Assembly: GCA_030615105.1 (NCBI GenBank)
Contig: JAUWZV010000010.1
Coordinates: 1 to 33,618, forward strand
DNA: 33,618 nucleotides
Direction: 5' to 3'
DNA from: Desulfobacteraceae bacterium
Lineage (GTDB): Bacteria > Desulfobacterota > DSM-4660 > Desulfatiglandales > B25-G16
The notes under the pieces: model-generated
Seen by the model: the letters and a program-made list of their open reading frames with translations, nothing else
Told to the model about the DNA's origin: nothing
Database searches by the model: none
Part shown: positions 6,854-14,407 of the stretch, in pieces
Layout: each line of letters begins with the position of its first letter
How positions within the stretch are numbered: position 1 is the first letter of the stretch
Made by a program: the position numbers and the translations under genes

Positions 6854-6896
6854 TAAATGCCGTCTGCGCCTTTAAGGCAAGAGTTGAGAGTTTATT

Positions 6897-7015
6897 GGAC
6901 TGAATTATGGGTAATTTCGGAGTGCGAGCCAAAATTTTGTGACCTTTTGTCATGGCCAATCAGCAGGTTAGGGGGATTTTGAGCTTGAACAAGCCGAAAT
7001 TATTAAGTAATGTCC
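6897..7015. repeat. Imperfect ~119-bp palindromic element
   Basis: Two arms of about 48-50 bases are inverted relative to each other. The left arm carries GGAC (6897), TAATTTCGG (6912-6920), AGC (6927) and AAAAT (6931). The right arm carries ATTTT (6976), GCT (6983), CCGAAATTA (6994-7002) and GTCC (7012-7015) in mirrored order and similar spacing. The centre is ~20 bases with no ORF. It resembles a non-autonomous mobile element or a large structured RNA. No target duplication was identified. Confidence 0.5.
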
Positions 7016-7072
7016 TTTCAAGGCTTGAGTGAATTAAGGCTCAGGACTTGAATAAGGAATAGGAGGATATTG

Positions 7073-7279
7073 ATGGAATATGTAAATGCAGTTAATATAG
7101 TTACGGCGGTCATCGTATTGGTGATGCTAAATTGTTTGAGAATGCTCTTCTTCGGTGATATTGGCCGTAATAAGGTTTTTCATATCATCGTATTTGTGGG
7201 TTTGGGTATAGCATTGTATGTCTGGCGAAGTGGTGCAGCAGCTGAGGTAATAAAGCATATAATGGGAGTTGTGAAATAA
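7073..7279 (+). CDS. Small two-helix membrane protein of unknown function
   Basis: The product is 68 residues from ATG 7073, which has an excellent AGGAGG (7061-7066) 6 bases upstream. Two hydrophobic helices are evident (IVTAVIVLVMLNCLRMLFF, ~9-27, and VFHIIVFVGLGIALYVW, ~35-51) with a short charged loop GDIGRNK between. The good ribosome site supports a real gene. No family is recognised. It is preceded by the palindromic element at 6897-7015 and has no co-directional partner nearby. Confidence 0.6.
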   Translation: MEYVNAVNIVTAVIVLVMLNCLRMLFFGDIGRNKVFHIIVFVGLGIALYVWRSGAAAEVIKHIMGVVK

Positions 7280-7308
7280 TTAAATAGTATAGGAAATCCC
7301 ATTTTTTA

Positions 7309-7377
7309 GACAGGATAGACGGGATGTTCAGGATATAAAGAAAATAAAAAAATCTTGTTAATCTTGTTCATCCTGTC
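7309..7377. repeat. Inverted array of 9-base units (dispersed hairpin repeat)
   Basis: The left arm consists of three 9-base units, GACAGGATA, GACGGGATG and TTCAGGATA. The right arm is three inverted units, ATCTTGTTA, ATCTTGTTC and ATCCTGTC. The arms pair at 17 of 26 positions around an A-rich loop. Units of this ACAGGAT type are known to me as dispersed repeats in several bacterial genomes. No coding potential. Confidence 0.55.
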
Positions 7378-7387
7378 GAAAAACATT

Positions 7388-7400
7388 CCGCCGCAGGCGG
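7388..7400. repeat. Short CCGCC-GCA-GGCGG palindrome
   Basis: A perfect 5-bp stem with a 3-base loop. The surrounding string TCCGCCGCAGGCGGCTAA has a close relative at 33336-33353 (TCCGCCACAGGCAGACTAA-type), suggesting a small repeat family. Confidence 0.4.
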
Positions 7401-7449
7401 CTAAGTTCAGGTTTTCCAATGGTGTTTGAAGATACCTCAAGGGGGGATT

Positions 7450-7584
7450 ATGTGTGAACTATGCAAGCAGCATGGAAGAGGGAATCGCTGGTACCTGAAT
7501 CCAGAGAACTATGCCAGGCCCTTTTATAGAAAAGTTGAGAAGGAAAAGGAAAAGGAGCAATGGCAAGTGTTAATTCAGGATTGA
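7450..7584 (+). pseudogene. 44-codon ORF resembling the N-terminus of a 4Fe-4S/ferredoxin-type protein
   Basis: An ATG at 7450 follows a strong AAGGGGGG site and opens a 44-codon frame beginning MCELCKQHGRGNRWYLNPENY and ending at TGA 7582. The MCELC-x-HG-x-WYL start resembles, from memory, the opening of certain anaerobe 4Fe-4S binding proteins that are several hundred residues long. The remainder is replaced by a Lys/Glu-rich tail, so this is probably a truncated gene, although a genuine short zinc- or iron-binding peptide is possible. The stop is followed by another in-frame TGA two codons later, against selenocysteine decoding. It lies 66 bases before the MBL hydrolase. Confidence 0.5.
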
Positions 7585-7650
7585 GTGTGAGAATTAGCCT
7601 TTTTCCTTTTGAAGGCTTGGTGATAAGGGGCGGAGTACAAGGAGATATAT

Positions 7651-8280
7651 ATGGACATTGAACAGATGAAAGTCGGATTTATGGATGTATTCTGTTATGT
7701 TGTGGCATGTCCAAGGACTAAAGAGGCTTTGGTTATTGATCCGGCTGGAGATGAGGATCGGGTTGTTGAAAGGATTGAACAAAAAGATCTGAATTTGAAA
7801 TATATTGTGAATACCCACGGCCATCCGGATCATATCTGCGGTAATGCCAAAGTCAAGGCCCTTACAGGGGCCAGGATTATTATTCATGAGCTGGACGATC
7901 AAATTATCAATTCAGCCCATGGACACGAAATAGCCCGCCAGTGGGGTTTTACTCCTTCACCTCCTGCTGATTTAATAGTAAAGGATGGTGATCAGATTGC
8001 AGTGGGTGATGTTTCTCTCAAAGTCATCCATACCCCGGGACACAGCCCTGGGGGCATATGCCTTCTCGGTGATGGAAACCTTTTTACAGGAGATACCCTG
8101 TTTGTCGGTGGCATAGGTCGAACCGATCTTCCGGGTGCGTCCATGGCCCAGTTTATGAAATCCATAAAGGAGAGACTTTTCATTCTTCCTGGTGAAACAA
8201 TTGTTTGGCCTGGACATGACTATGGAGTTAGGCCTTCTTCAACTATTGAGGTTGAAAGAAAGACAAATCCCTGGCTATAG
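7651..8280 (+). CDS. MBL-fold metallo-hydrolase (glyoxalase II-like)
   Basis: The 209-residue protein has the metallo-beta-lactamase fold signature NTHGHPDH (H56, H58, D60, H61), then HTPGHSPGG, FTGDTLFVGGIGRTDLPG with the bridging Asp, and the C-terminal metal His in WPGHD. It therefore holds a dinuclear metal site. Members of this short subgroup hydrolyse thioesters such as glutathione or other thiol conjugates, but the exact substrate is not certain. AAGGAGA upstream gives a good ribosome site. A paralogue of similar size (13648-14232, minus) lies 5 kb away. The gene is followed, after 82 bases, by a sugar kinase and may share a transcript with it. Confidence 0.88.
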   Translation: MDIEQMKVGFMDVFCYVVACPRTKEALVIDPAGDEDRVVERIEQKDLNLKYIVNTHGHPDHICGNAKVKALTGARIIIHELDDQIINSAHGHEIARQWGFTPSPPADLIVKDGDQIAVGDVSLKVIHTPGHSPGGICLLGDGNLFTGDTLFVGGIGRTDLPGASMAQFMKSIKERLFILPGETIVWPGHDYGVRPSSTIEVERKTNPWL

Positions 8281-8362
8281 TATATGAGGATCAGAATGTT
8301 GGATCAAAGCCGATTGTGGACGAATTAGCCTGGATTCTGTACGGTTAGCATATAGAAAGAGG

Positions 8363-9265
8363 ATGATTATCACTAAGGATATTCAGGTCATCGGCCTTGG
8401 CCAAGCCTGCCTTGATTATCTGGGAAGACTCAGGTTCTATCCAGAAGAAGACGACAAGTGCGAGCTCATAGACCTTCACATTCAATGCGGGGGACCTGCC
8501 TCTACTGCCCTTGTTACTTTATCCCGCCTGGGCATAAAAACATCTTTTTTAGGCTCTATATCTGACGATACATTTGGCATTGAAATATTACAAGGGCTTA
8601 AAGAGGAAAAGGTGGATTCTACCTTTTTAAAGATTACTCCAGGATATACCTCCCAGTTTGCATTTATTGCCATAACAGAGAGTGGAAACAGGACAATCTT
8701 CTGGAACAGGGGAAGTGTTCCCCACCTAAGAGCGGGTGATGTGGACCTGGACCCTTTTTCAAAGGCCAGAATCCTACATGTAGATGGGCTGATGATTGAA
8801 GCGGCTCAGGAGGCAGCACGCCAGGCCAGAAGTATTGGACTTAAAGTGGTAATGGATGCCGGAACTATGAGGGAGGGTTCTAAAAAACTGGCATCTTTGG
8901 TGGATGTCCTGATTGCTTCAGAAAGATTTGCTGAGCCCATGGTAGGAGAGCTTTCACCTCCTGAAAAGGCCCTCGAGGCCCTTGGTCAATTAGGTCCCAA
9001 AGAGGTAATTATCACACTTGGTTCAAGAGGGAGTATTGGATTGAGTGGCGAGGAGATTATCTTTCAGAAAGCATTTCCTATTGTTGCAGTAGATACCACA
9101 GGGGCGGGTGATGTATATCATGGTGCATATATCTATGGCCTGCTTCAAGGGTGGGATATGCAGGAATGCATGCGTTTTGCCTCAGCCACCTCTGCCATGA
9201 AATGCAGGGAAATAGGGGCCCGTAAGGGAATCCCTTACCTTGAGGAAATAAGGGATATGGAATAA
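8363..9265 (+). CDS. PfkB-family carbohydrate kinase
   Basis: The 300-residue protein is a ribokinase/PfkB-family sugar kinase. The N-terminal signature region is CGGPASTALVTLSRLG (~42-57) with GSISDDTFG. The second signature is VDTTGAGDVYHGAY, which carries the catalytic Asp250 and the anion hole GAGD. The fold transfers ATP phosphate to a sugar, nucleoside or sugar phosphate in the cytosol; the lid residues do not identify the substrate for me. The DUF1573 protein follows after 73 bases. GAAAGG just before the ATG serves as ribosome site. Length is normal for the family. Confidence 0.9.
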   Translation: MIITKDIQVIGLGQACLDYLGRLRFYPEEDDKCELIDLHIQCGGPASTALVTLSRLGIKTSFLGSISDDTFGIEILQGLKEEKVDSTFLKITPGYTSQFAFIAITESGNRTIFWNRGSVPHLRAGDVDLDPFSKARILHVDGLMIEAAQEAARQARSIGLKVVMDAGTMREGSKKLASLVDVLIASERFAEPMVGELSPPEKALEALGQLGPKEVIITLGSRGSIGLSGEEIIFQKAFPIVAVDTTGAGDVYHGAYIYGLLQGWDMQECMRFASATSAMKCREIGARKGIPYLEEIRDME

Positions 9266-9338
9266 AGGAGATCCTTATCAATTCAACAATAAAGGGAAAC
9301 CGATTTTTCGATATTTTTTTATAGAGAGGGACAGAAGA

Positions 9339-10046
9339 GTGAAAAAGTTATTATATGGGATACCTTTTATGGTCTTTTGGATCATCTTCAACCTCACCAC
9401 AGGTTGGTCTCAACAGGCCATTGGACCAAGAATAGTTATAGAGGAAAAAAATTTTGATGCTAAACAGATCAAAGAAGGCAAAATTATAGAGCATCCCTTT
9501 AGAGTCCTTAATAAGGGAGACCGTCCACTTGAAATAAAAAGGGTCAGAACTGGTTGAGGCTGTGCATCGGTCCATTTTGACAGGACCATCCCCCCTGGAG
9601 GAGAGGGAAAGATTACCTTAAGGGTAAATACCAAAGGTTACCAGGGTGTGATCAGAAAAGGAGCTAGAGTTTACACCAATGACCCGCGCAATAATGTTCA
9701 AGTATTAAGCATTAAGGCCTTTGTCAAGGTAGCCATCTATATGTCTCCCAGATATGTCTACCTTAGGGGATTTGCTGGACAAAAAATCACCAGAACCGTT
9801 AGAATCAGCGCAAAAGAAGACAAACCCCTGAAACTTGAACAGAGCCATTTTAACCTCGGCAAAGAAGTGACTTACAGGATAGAAGAGGTTGAACTAGGGA
9901 GGGTATTTAGGATTCATTTCACCAGCATCCCTGGTCCTGTGGAAACCTACCGGGGTGTATTGAAACTGAAAACTAATTATCCTGAAAAGCCTGAGATTAT
10001 CATTCGGATAAGGGGTAAATTTCAGAAGGGTGGTCGAGTTAAATAA
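9339..10046 (+). CDS. DUF1573 protein, probable selenoprotein (UGA at codon 73)
   Basis: A GTG start (9339) with AGAGAGGGA 8 bases upstream opens a frame that meets UGA at 9555-9557 and continues in the same frame to TAA at 10046, 235 codons in all. Residues 1-24 form a signal peptide (LLYGIPFMVFWIIF core), so the product is exported. Before the UGA the text is the DUF1573 signature (EGKIIEHPFRVLNKGDRPLEI). After it come GCASVHFD, IPPGGEGKITLRVNTKGYQG and VYTNDP. DUF1573 proteins normally read Cys-Gly-Cys here; the UGA replaces the first Cys, giving Sec73-Gly-Cys. Residues ~120-232 form a second beta-sandwich. DUF1573 has no settled function; a Sec-Cys pair suggests thiol redox or metal chemistry. 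A nonsense mutation is the alternative. It ends directly against the convergent asd gene. Confidence 0.75.
9558..9596 (+). promoter_or_regulatory. Candidate bacterial SECIS element
   Basis: Directly after the UGA, 11 bases of spacer precede a 5-bp stem GGTCC (9569-9573) / GGACC (9583-9587) with a 9-base loop (9574-9582). The 11-nt gap equals that in the E. coli fdhF SECIS. The spacer even ends in CATC followed by GG, as it does there. A basal AGG/CCT pairing (9557-9559 with 9594-9596) may extend the helix. The apical loop lacks the typical leading G, so SelB fit is uncertain. Confidence 0.55.
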
Positions 10047-11162
10047 TTAGGATAAGTGCTCAATTAGAATATTTAAAATCCTGCGTATTGGCTCTGCAGC
10101 ACCCCAGAGGAGCTGGTCTCCCACGGTGAAGGCAGCCACATATTCAGGTCCCATGAGCATCTTTCGTAGTCTGCCCACAGGAATAGTCAGTGTACCGTTG
10201 ACCGCTGCAGGGGTTAAGGATTGAAGGGTGGATTCTTTATCGTTAGGTATTAGTTTTGTCCACTGGTTGCCCTTTTCAATTATCTCCGAGACCTCGTCAA
10301 GAGGCACATCCTTGTCCAGCTTGATGGTCAGGCCCTGGCTATGGCATCGCATGGCTCCCACACGAACGCAAACGCCATCTACTGGAATCGGTCTCTTGGT
10401 TTGCAAGATCTTGTTCGTTTCCACGGATCCCTTCCATTCCTCCCTGGTCTGTCCGGATTCCATAGGTGAGTCGATCCATGCAATCAGGCTACCTGCAAGG
10501 GGAACCGTGAAGTTTTGAGCTGGGAAAGTGTTACTTCTCAGTTCCTTTGTGACGACCTCATCAATGGCAATGGCAGTGGATGCAGGGTCATTAAGCAGGC
10601 TTTTGGAGGCATCACCGAGGACCGCCATTTGAGTAATAAGCTCTTTCATGTGCTTGGCGCCTGCGCCTGAGGCTGCCTGGTAGGTCATGGAAGAGATCCA
10701 TTCAATGTGACCGTGAGCAAAGAGACCTGAAAGGGCCATAAGCATCAGAGACACGGTGCAGTTGCCGCCCACATAGCTCTTTATACCTGATGATAAGCCA
10801 GAGTCGATCACTGTTCTGTTCACAGGATCCAGGACAATAATGCTGTCATCCTTCATGCGCAGTACAGAGGCAGAGTCTATCCAATAGCCGTTCCACCCGT
10901 GCTTGCGCAATTCAGGGTATACCTTCCTGGTATAATCGCCCCCCTGACAGGTAAGAATAATATCCATTGAGGAAAGCAGTTCTATGTCAAAGGCATCCTT
11001 TAATGGAGGAATTTCATGGCCCACATCAGGGCCTTTCCCGCCCACATTTGATGTGGTAAAAAAGATTGGCTCAAAGCCTTTGAAGTCCTGTTCTTGTCGC
11101 ATACGGTCCATGAGGACCGAACCAACCATACCTCTCCACCCGACAAAGCCGATTCGCAACAT
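10047..11162 (-). CDS. asd: Aspartate-semialdehyde dehydrogenase
   Basis: The 371-residue protein matches the Gram-negative (E. coli-type) Asd over its full length: [17 protein letters not shown] (NADP-binding loop, residues 5-21), [29 protein letters not shown] and GGNCTVSLM, with catalytic Cys135. It reduces beta-aspartyl phosphate to aspartate semialdehyde, feeding lysine/diaminopimelate, threonine and methionine synthesis in the cytosol. A clear GGAGGG site precedes the ATG at 11162. The sirtuin gene lies 76 bases upstream on the same strand and may be co-transcribed. Its stop directly abuts the stop of the convergent DUF1573 gene, so their 3' ends must overlap in mRNA. Confidence 0.96.
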   Translation of the reverse strand: MLRIGFVGWRGMVGSVLMDRMRQEQDFKGFEPIFFTTSNVGGKGPDVGHEIPPLKDAFDIELLSSMDIILTCQGGDYTRKVYPELRKHGWNGYWIDSASVLRMKDDSIIVLDPVNRTVIDSGLSSGIKSYVGGNCTVSLMLMALSGLFAHGHIEWISSMTYQAASGAGAKHMKELITQMAVLGDASKSLLNDPASTAIAIDEVVTKELRSNTFPAQNFTVPLAGSLIAWIDSPMESGQTREEWKGSVETNKILQTKRPIPVDGVCVRVGAMRCHSQGLTIKLDKDVPLDEVSEIIEKGNQWTKLIPNDKESTLQSLTPAAVNGTLTIPVGRLRKMLMGPEYVAAFTVGDQLLWGAAEPIRRILNILIEHLS

Positions 11163-11238
11163 GATACCCTCCGTAAAGATCGATTTTTGGAAAAAAATGC
11201 AAAGATAGACCTAATCTCTCCTTGCATCAAGGAAAAAA

Positions 11239-11991
11239 TTACATCTCCAGCATCTTCCCCAGGGCCTTGGAGACCGATTCGTGGACCACCACATCTGCCA
11301 CAGAATCAAGAGGCGTTTCATCACGGTTTATGATCATCAGTTTTGCCCCGCTTTCAACGGCCTTGGCTGGTACAGAGGCAGCAGGGTAGACCACCAGTGA
11401 AGAACCCAGTGTAATACAGAGATCACATTCCAGGGCATGATTGATTGCCCGTGCCATCTTGTCTTCAGGCATGGCCTGGCCAAAGGAGATGGTATCCGGT
11501 TTTAGAATACCAGAGCAGTCATCACAATAGGGCACCTTCACACCGAGCCTTATCCGCTCTTCGATGTCATCTCTGTCATACTTTTTCCCACAGCTCAGAC
11601 AGGAGACAGAGAAGGCGGTGCCGTGAATTTCAATGATTTTCTCAGGTGAGTTTCCTGCCCTGTGGTGGAGATGGTCGATATTCTGGGTGACAATAGCGAT
11701 CAGCTTTCCCATGTCTTCCAAGGTTTTGATCGCCAGGTGGGCATGGTTCGGTAAAGCATCTTTCATGGTCTGGTAAAACTCTGTGCTCATTTGCCAATAT
11801 TTGACCCTGGCCTTTTCATCCGATATAATTTTATCAAAATAAAAATCTGATGGATCGTATTTGCTCCAGACTCCTCCCGGACTTCTGAAATCAGGAATGC
11901 CCGATTCCGTACTCAGTCCTGCCCCAGAGAACACCAAAATCTTTTCAGCCTTTTTTATCATCTCTGCACCTTTGGCGATTAAAGACTCCAT
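11239..11991 (-). CDS. cobB: NAD-dependent protein deacylase, Sir2 family
   Basis: The 250-residue sirtuin contains FSGAGLSTESGIPDFRSPGG (NAD binding, ~21-40), TQNIDHLHHRAG (~102-112), catalytic His123 in EIHGTAF, and a zinc ribbon CLSC (131/134) with CDDC (156/159). GSSLVVYP and INRDETP follow. It removes acetyl groups from protein lysines, using NAD+ and forming O-acetyl-ADP-ribose. A typical bacterial target is acetyl-CoA synthetase. The Tyr/Arg pair diagnostic of desuccinylases is not apparent. AAGGGGAG precedes the ATG. It is the upstream gene of a likely two-gene transcript with asd; no functional link is obvious. Confidence 0.94.
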   Translation of the reverse strand: MESLIAKGAEMIKKAEKILVFSGAGLSTESGIPDFRSPGGVWSKYDPSDFYFDKIISDEKARVKYWQMSTEFYQTMKDALPNHAHLAIKTLEDMGKLIAIVTQNIDHLHHRAGNSPEKIIEIHGTAFSVSCLSCGKKYDRDDIEERIRLGVKVPYCDDCSGILKPDTISFGQAMPEDKMARAINHALECDLCITLGSSLVVYPAASVPAKAVESGAKLMIINRDETPLDSVADVVVHESVSKALGKMLEM

Positions 11992-12189
11992 GATATCTCC
12001 CCTTAATCCTTTCTGATCTTATAGGCTCATAATCCAGGTTTTCTAACTCAAATGACTACAGTTTATAGGAAAAGGCTTCCTCGTGCAACTTATAAAGGTA
12101 TAAAATACTATTCAGTAAAGCACATATATATTCAGAGCCTTGCATAACCAAACAACCTTTAACCATCATATGTTAAAATTCTTTCTTGC

Positions 12190-12218
12190 TTGACATGCAG
12201 GCCTCATTTCACTATTCT
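12190..12218 (+). promoter_or_regulatory. Promoter of the phosphoglycerate kinase gene
   Basis: TTGACA (12190-12195) and TATTCT (12213-12218) are separated by 17 bases, ideal sigma-70 geometry. The ATG at 12245 is 27 bases downstream with AAAGGAG between them. The ~200 bases between the sirtuin start and this promoter are AT-rich and hold no gene. Confidence 0.65.
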
Positions 12219-12244
12219 TCCTTTGCCAAAAAAGGAGCACTGCC

Positions 12245-13558
12245 ATGATAAAGCTGGATATAGATCCCGGTTTGCCCCTCATCCAGGATGCCGATCTCAA
12301 AGACAAGGTCGTCCTGGTTAGAGTGGATCACAACGTGGTCAAGAATGGGGAAATTCGTGATCCCTACCGCATCGATGCAACACTGGGCACTCTGTACAAC
12401 ATCGTGGAACGGGGAGGCCGGATTATCCTCATGACTCACGTGGGCCGGCCACGTGACAAGAAGACCGGCCGGATCAAAGTGGAAGATGACAACTCGGTCC
12501 AGCCGGTTGTCGAGTATCTGGAACGTAAACTGAATACCAGGTTTGTGGTGCCCCAGTTTCCTGCTGATCCAGAATGGGGCATCAGAGAGATCGACACCTC
12601 CATCAACTGGCATATCAGGGACCTGCGCGCTCACCGTATCGGGGTTATCTATCTGCCCAATACACGCTGGTTCGAGGGCGAAGAGTCAAGAGGAGAGAAG
12701 AGAAAGCGCTTTGCCATGCAACTGGCCGGCCTGGCCGACGTCTTTGTCAACGATGCTTTCGGCTCGTGGCAGGCCCATGTGTCCACTTTTGACATCACCA
12801 AGTATCTGCCAAGCTTTGCCGGTTTTCTTCTTCAAAGGGAACTCAGTAACCTCAAACACGTCCTGGAACCAGAACGGCCCTTTGTTGCTGTGGTAGCAGG
12901 AGCCAAATATGATACCAAAATCGGCCCCCTCAAACAGATCTACAAGAAGGTTGACCACCTGATACTGGGCGGAATTATTTACAATACCTTTCTATGTGCA
13001 AAATATGACATTCGTGTGGGCGGTGTTAGTGAGTCTGACATCAAAGCGGCCAAGGATCTGGTGAAGCAGGACAAGAATGCCAAGAAGGTAGTTGAGCTGC
13101 CTATTGTAGTCGAGTCGGACACCATTGAGAGGCGGGTGGAAGGCAAGTACCGTACACTTAACATCAAGGATTTCAAGAAGGGCAACGGGTATGGTTACTT
13201 CCTTGATGTGGCTCCCGAATCGTTCAATGCACCCGGGGTGGCCGAGGTTATTGGCTCTGCAAAGACCATATTTGTCAATGCGGTCATGGGACGCACCCCC
13301 CACTTTTTCGAGGGCTCAGAGAAATTAGACCGGACCATTGACAAGAACAGGCAAGCCCGAAAGTTCTATGGTGGGGGCGATACACTCCAGGAGTTTAAGA
13401 ACCTAAGCCCTGGTCTGTACCTGGCCGCTATGGACAATGCAAAGTATTACTTCTTTACCGGCGGCGGGACTGTGCTCAAAGCCATCGAGGAGGGTACGCC
13501 GTACGGCCTTGAACCGGTCAAGGCACTTATAGAAAATGCCGGGAAAGAGCCAAAATAA
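12245..13558 (+). CDS. pgk: Divergent phosphoglycerate kinase
   Basis: The 437-residue protein follows the PGK plan but is unusual throughout. RVDHNV-xx-NGEIRDPYRIDATLGTL replaces the usual RVDFNVP...RI-ALPTI. HVGRP stands for HLGRP, LPNTRWFEGEE for L-ENLRF--EE, VNDAFGSWQAHVST for NDAFG-AHRAHAS, and VAGAKYDTKI for GGAKVSDKI. NAVMGRTPHFFEG takes the place of GPMGVFE. YGGGDT (375-380) and FTGGGTVLKAIEEG (404-417) match the nucleotide-binding ends. It is ~40 residues longer than typical PGK. PGK interconverts 1,3-bisphosphoglycerate and 3-phosphoglycerate with ADP/ATP in glycolysis and gluconeogenesis. Key Arg, His and Lys positions appear kept, so kinase activity is likely, but a different substrate is possible. 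It is more GC-rich than its neighbours and monocistronic. Confidence 0.85.
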   Translation: MIKLDIDPGLPLIQDADLKDKVVLVRVDHNVVKNGEIRDPYRIDATLGTLYNIVERGGRIILMTHVGRPRDKKTGRIKVEDDNSVQPVVEYLERKLNTRFVVPQFPADPEWGIREIDTSINWHIRDLRAHRIGVIYLPNTRWFEGEESRGEKRKRFAMQLAGLADVFVNDAFGSWQAHVSTFDITKYLPSFAGFLLQRELSNLKHVLEPERPFVAVVAGAKYDTKIGPLKQIYKKVDHLILGGIIYNTFLCAKYDIRVGGVSESDIKAAKDLVKQDKNAKKVVELPIVVESDTIERRVEGKYRTLNIKDFKKGNGYGYFLDVAPESFNAPGVAEVIGSAKTIFVNAVMGRTPHFFEGSEKLDRTIDKNRQARKFYGGGDTLQEFKNLSPGLYLAAMDNAKYYFFTGGGTVLKAIEEGTPYGLEPVKALIENAGKEPK

Positions 13559-13647
13559 TCGGGTTTATTGTTTTATTTTAATGATTGAATTCTCGAGATT
13601 CTTGAAGTTTCTATGGATCAATGGATCAAGGTTAACAATATTTAAGC

Positions 13648-14232
13648 TCAGAGAGTTTGGCTAAGACGAAAAAAGGGGTTGGTAAGACGCTCCCTTCCAA
13701 CGGTGGTTGCTGGACCATGGCCCGGGTATATTCGCAAACCATCCCCCAGGGGAAAAATCTTTTCTATAACCCCTTCCACCAATCTGTGATGGTCTCCTCC
13801 AGGGAAGTCGGTCCGTCCCACTGAACCAGCAAATAGGGTATCACCGGTAAAGATAACACCAGGTGCATGCAAGCTCACTCCTCCTGGAGAATGACCGGGC
13901 GTATGAATCACGGATATAATATAATTGCCGAGGCGTATTTCCTGACCATCATAAAGATATCCATCAGGTCTGAAATTTAGGCCTGGAGCATCAAGGGTAT
14001 GGATCAATACAGGCGCACTGGTTATCCTTTTTAGCTCGCCTGCACCTCCTGTGTGATCAATGTGACCATGGGTGATAAGGATGTACAGGATCTTCAGCCC
14101 TATTTGTGATATTTCTTTTACAATACGAGATACTTCATCTCCGGGATCAATTACAAGACCCTCTTTTGTTTCTTTGTAACCTAAAATGTAACAGTTAACC
14201 TGATAGGGGCCAACGACCAATTTTCTAAGCAT
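13648..14232 (-). CDS. MBL-fold metallo-hydrolase (hydroxyacylglutathione hydrolase-like)
   Basis: This 194-residue protein shares the plan of the 7651 gene: LITHGHIDH (H55, H57, D59, H60), HTPGHSPGGVSLH, FTGDTLFAGSVGRTDFPGG and YPGHGP. The dinuclear metal site is complete. Members of this short subgroup hydrolyse thioesters or related substrates; they lack the C-terminal glutathione-binding domain of full-length glyoxalase II, so the thiol cofactor is unknown. It is convergent with pgk and divergent from hisF. The ribosome site is weak. The exact role cannot be fixed from sequence. Confidence 0.88.
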   Translation of the reverse strand: MLRKLVVGPYQVNCYILGYKETKEGLVIDPGDEVSRIVKEISQIGLKILYILITHGHIDHTGGAGELKRITSAPVLIHTLDAPGLNFRPDGYLYDGQEIRLGNYIISVIHTPGHSPGGVSLHAPGVIFTGDTLFAGSVGRTDFPGGDHHRLVEGVIEKIFPLGDGLRIYPGHGPATTVGRERLTNPFFRLSQTL

Positions 14233-14333
14233 AGTCCATTAATCCAAGTTAGTGTAATAAGTTAAAGAGGATTGTTTCCAAGAGAAATATCAATCATTAC
14301 TTTTCACCTAAAAAAATAACGTATTATTTTGCG

Positions 14334-14362
14334 TTGTCAACCATTGCTTTTTAAAGTACCCT
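14334..14362 (+). promoter_or_regulatory. Probable promoter of the hisF-dehydratase operon
   Basis: TTGTCA (14334-14339) and TACCCT (14357-14362) are 17 bases apart, 46 bases before the hisF ATG. An AAAGGAG site lies at 14396-14402. The hexamers are moderate matches to sigma-70. Confidence 0.4.
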
Positions 14363-14407
14363 GTCAGTCTGAGGCATATTGTTAATAAAGCAAAGAAAGG
14401 AGTAATT

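Noticed and set aside
7582-7590. TGA ending the Cys-motif ORF as a second selenocysteine codon
   Set aside because: Another in-frame TGA follows two codons later, the downstream sequence is not protein-like and no stem-loop at suitable spacing was seen.
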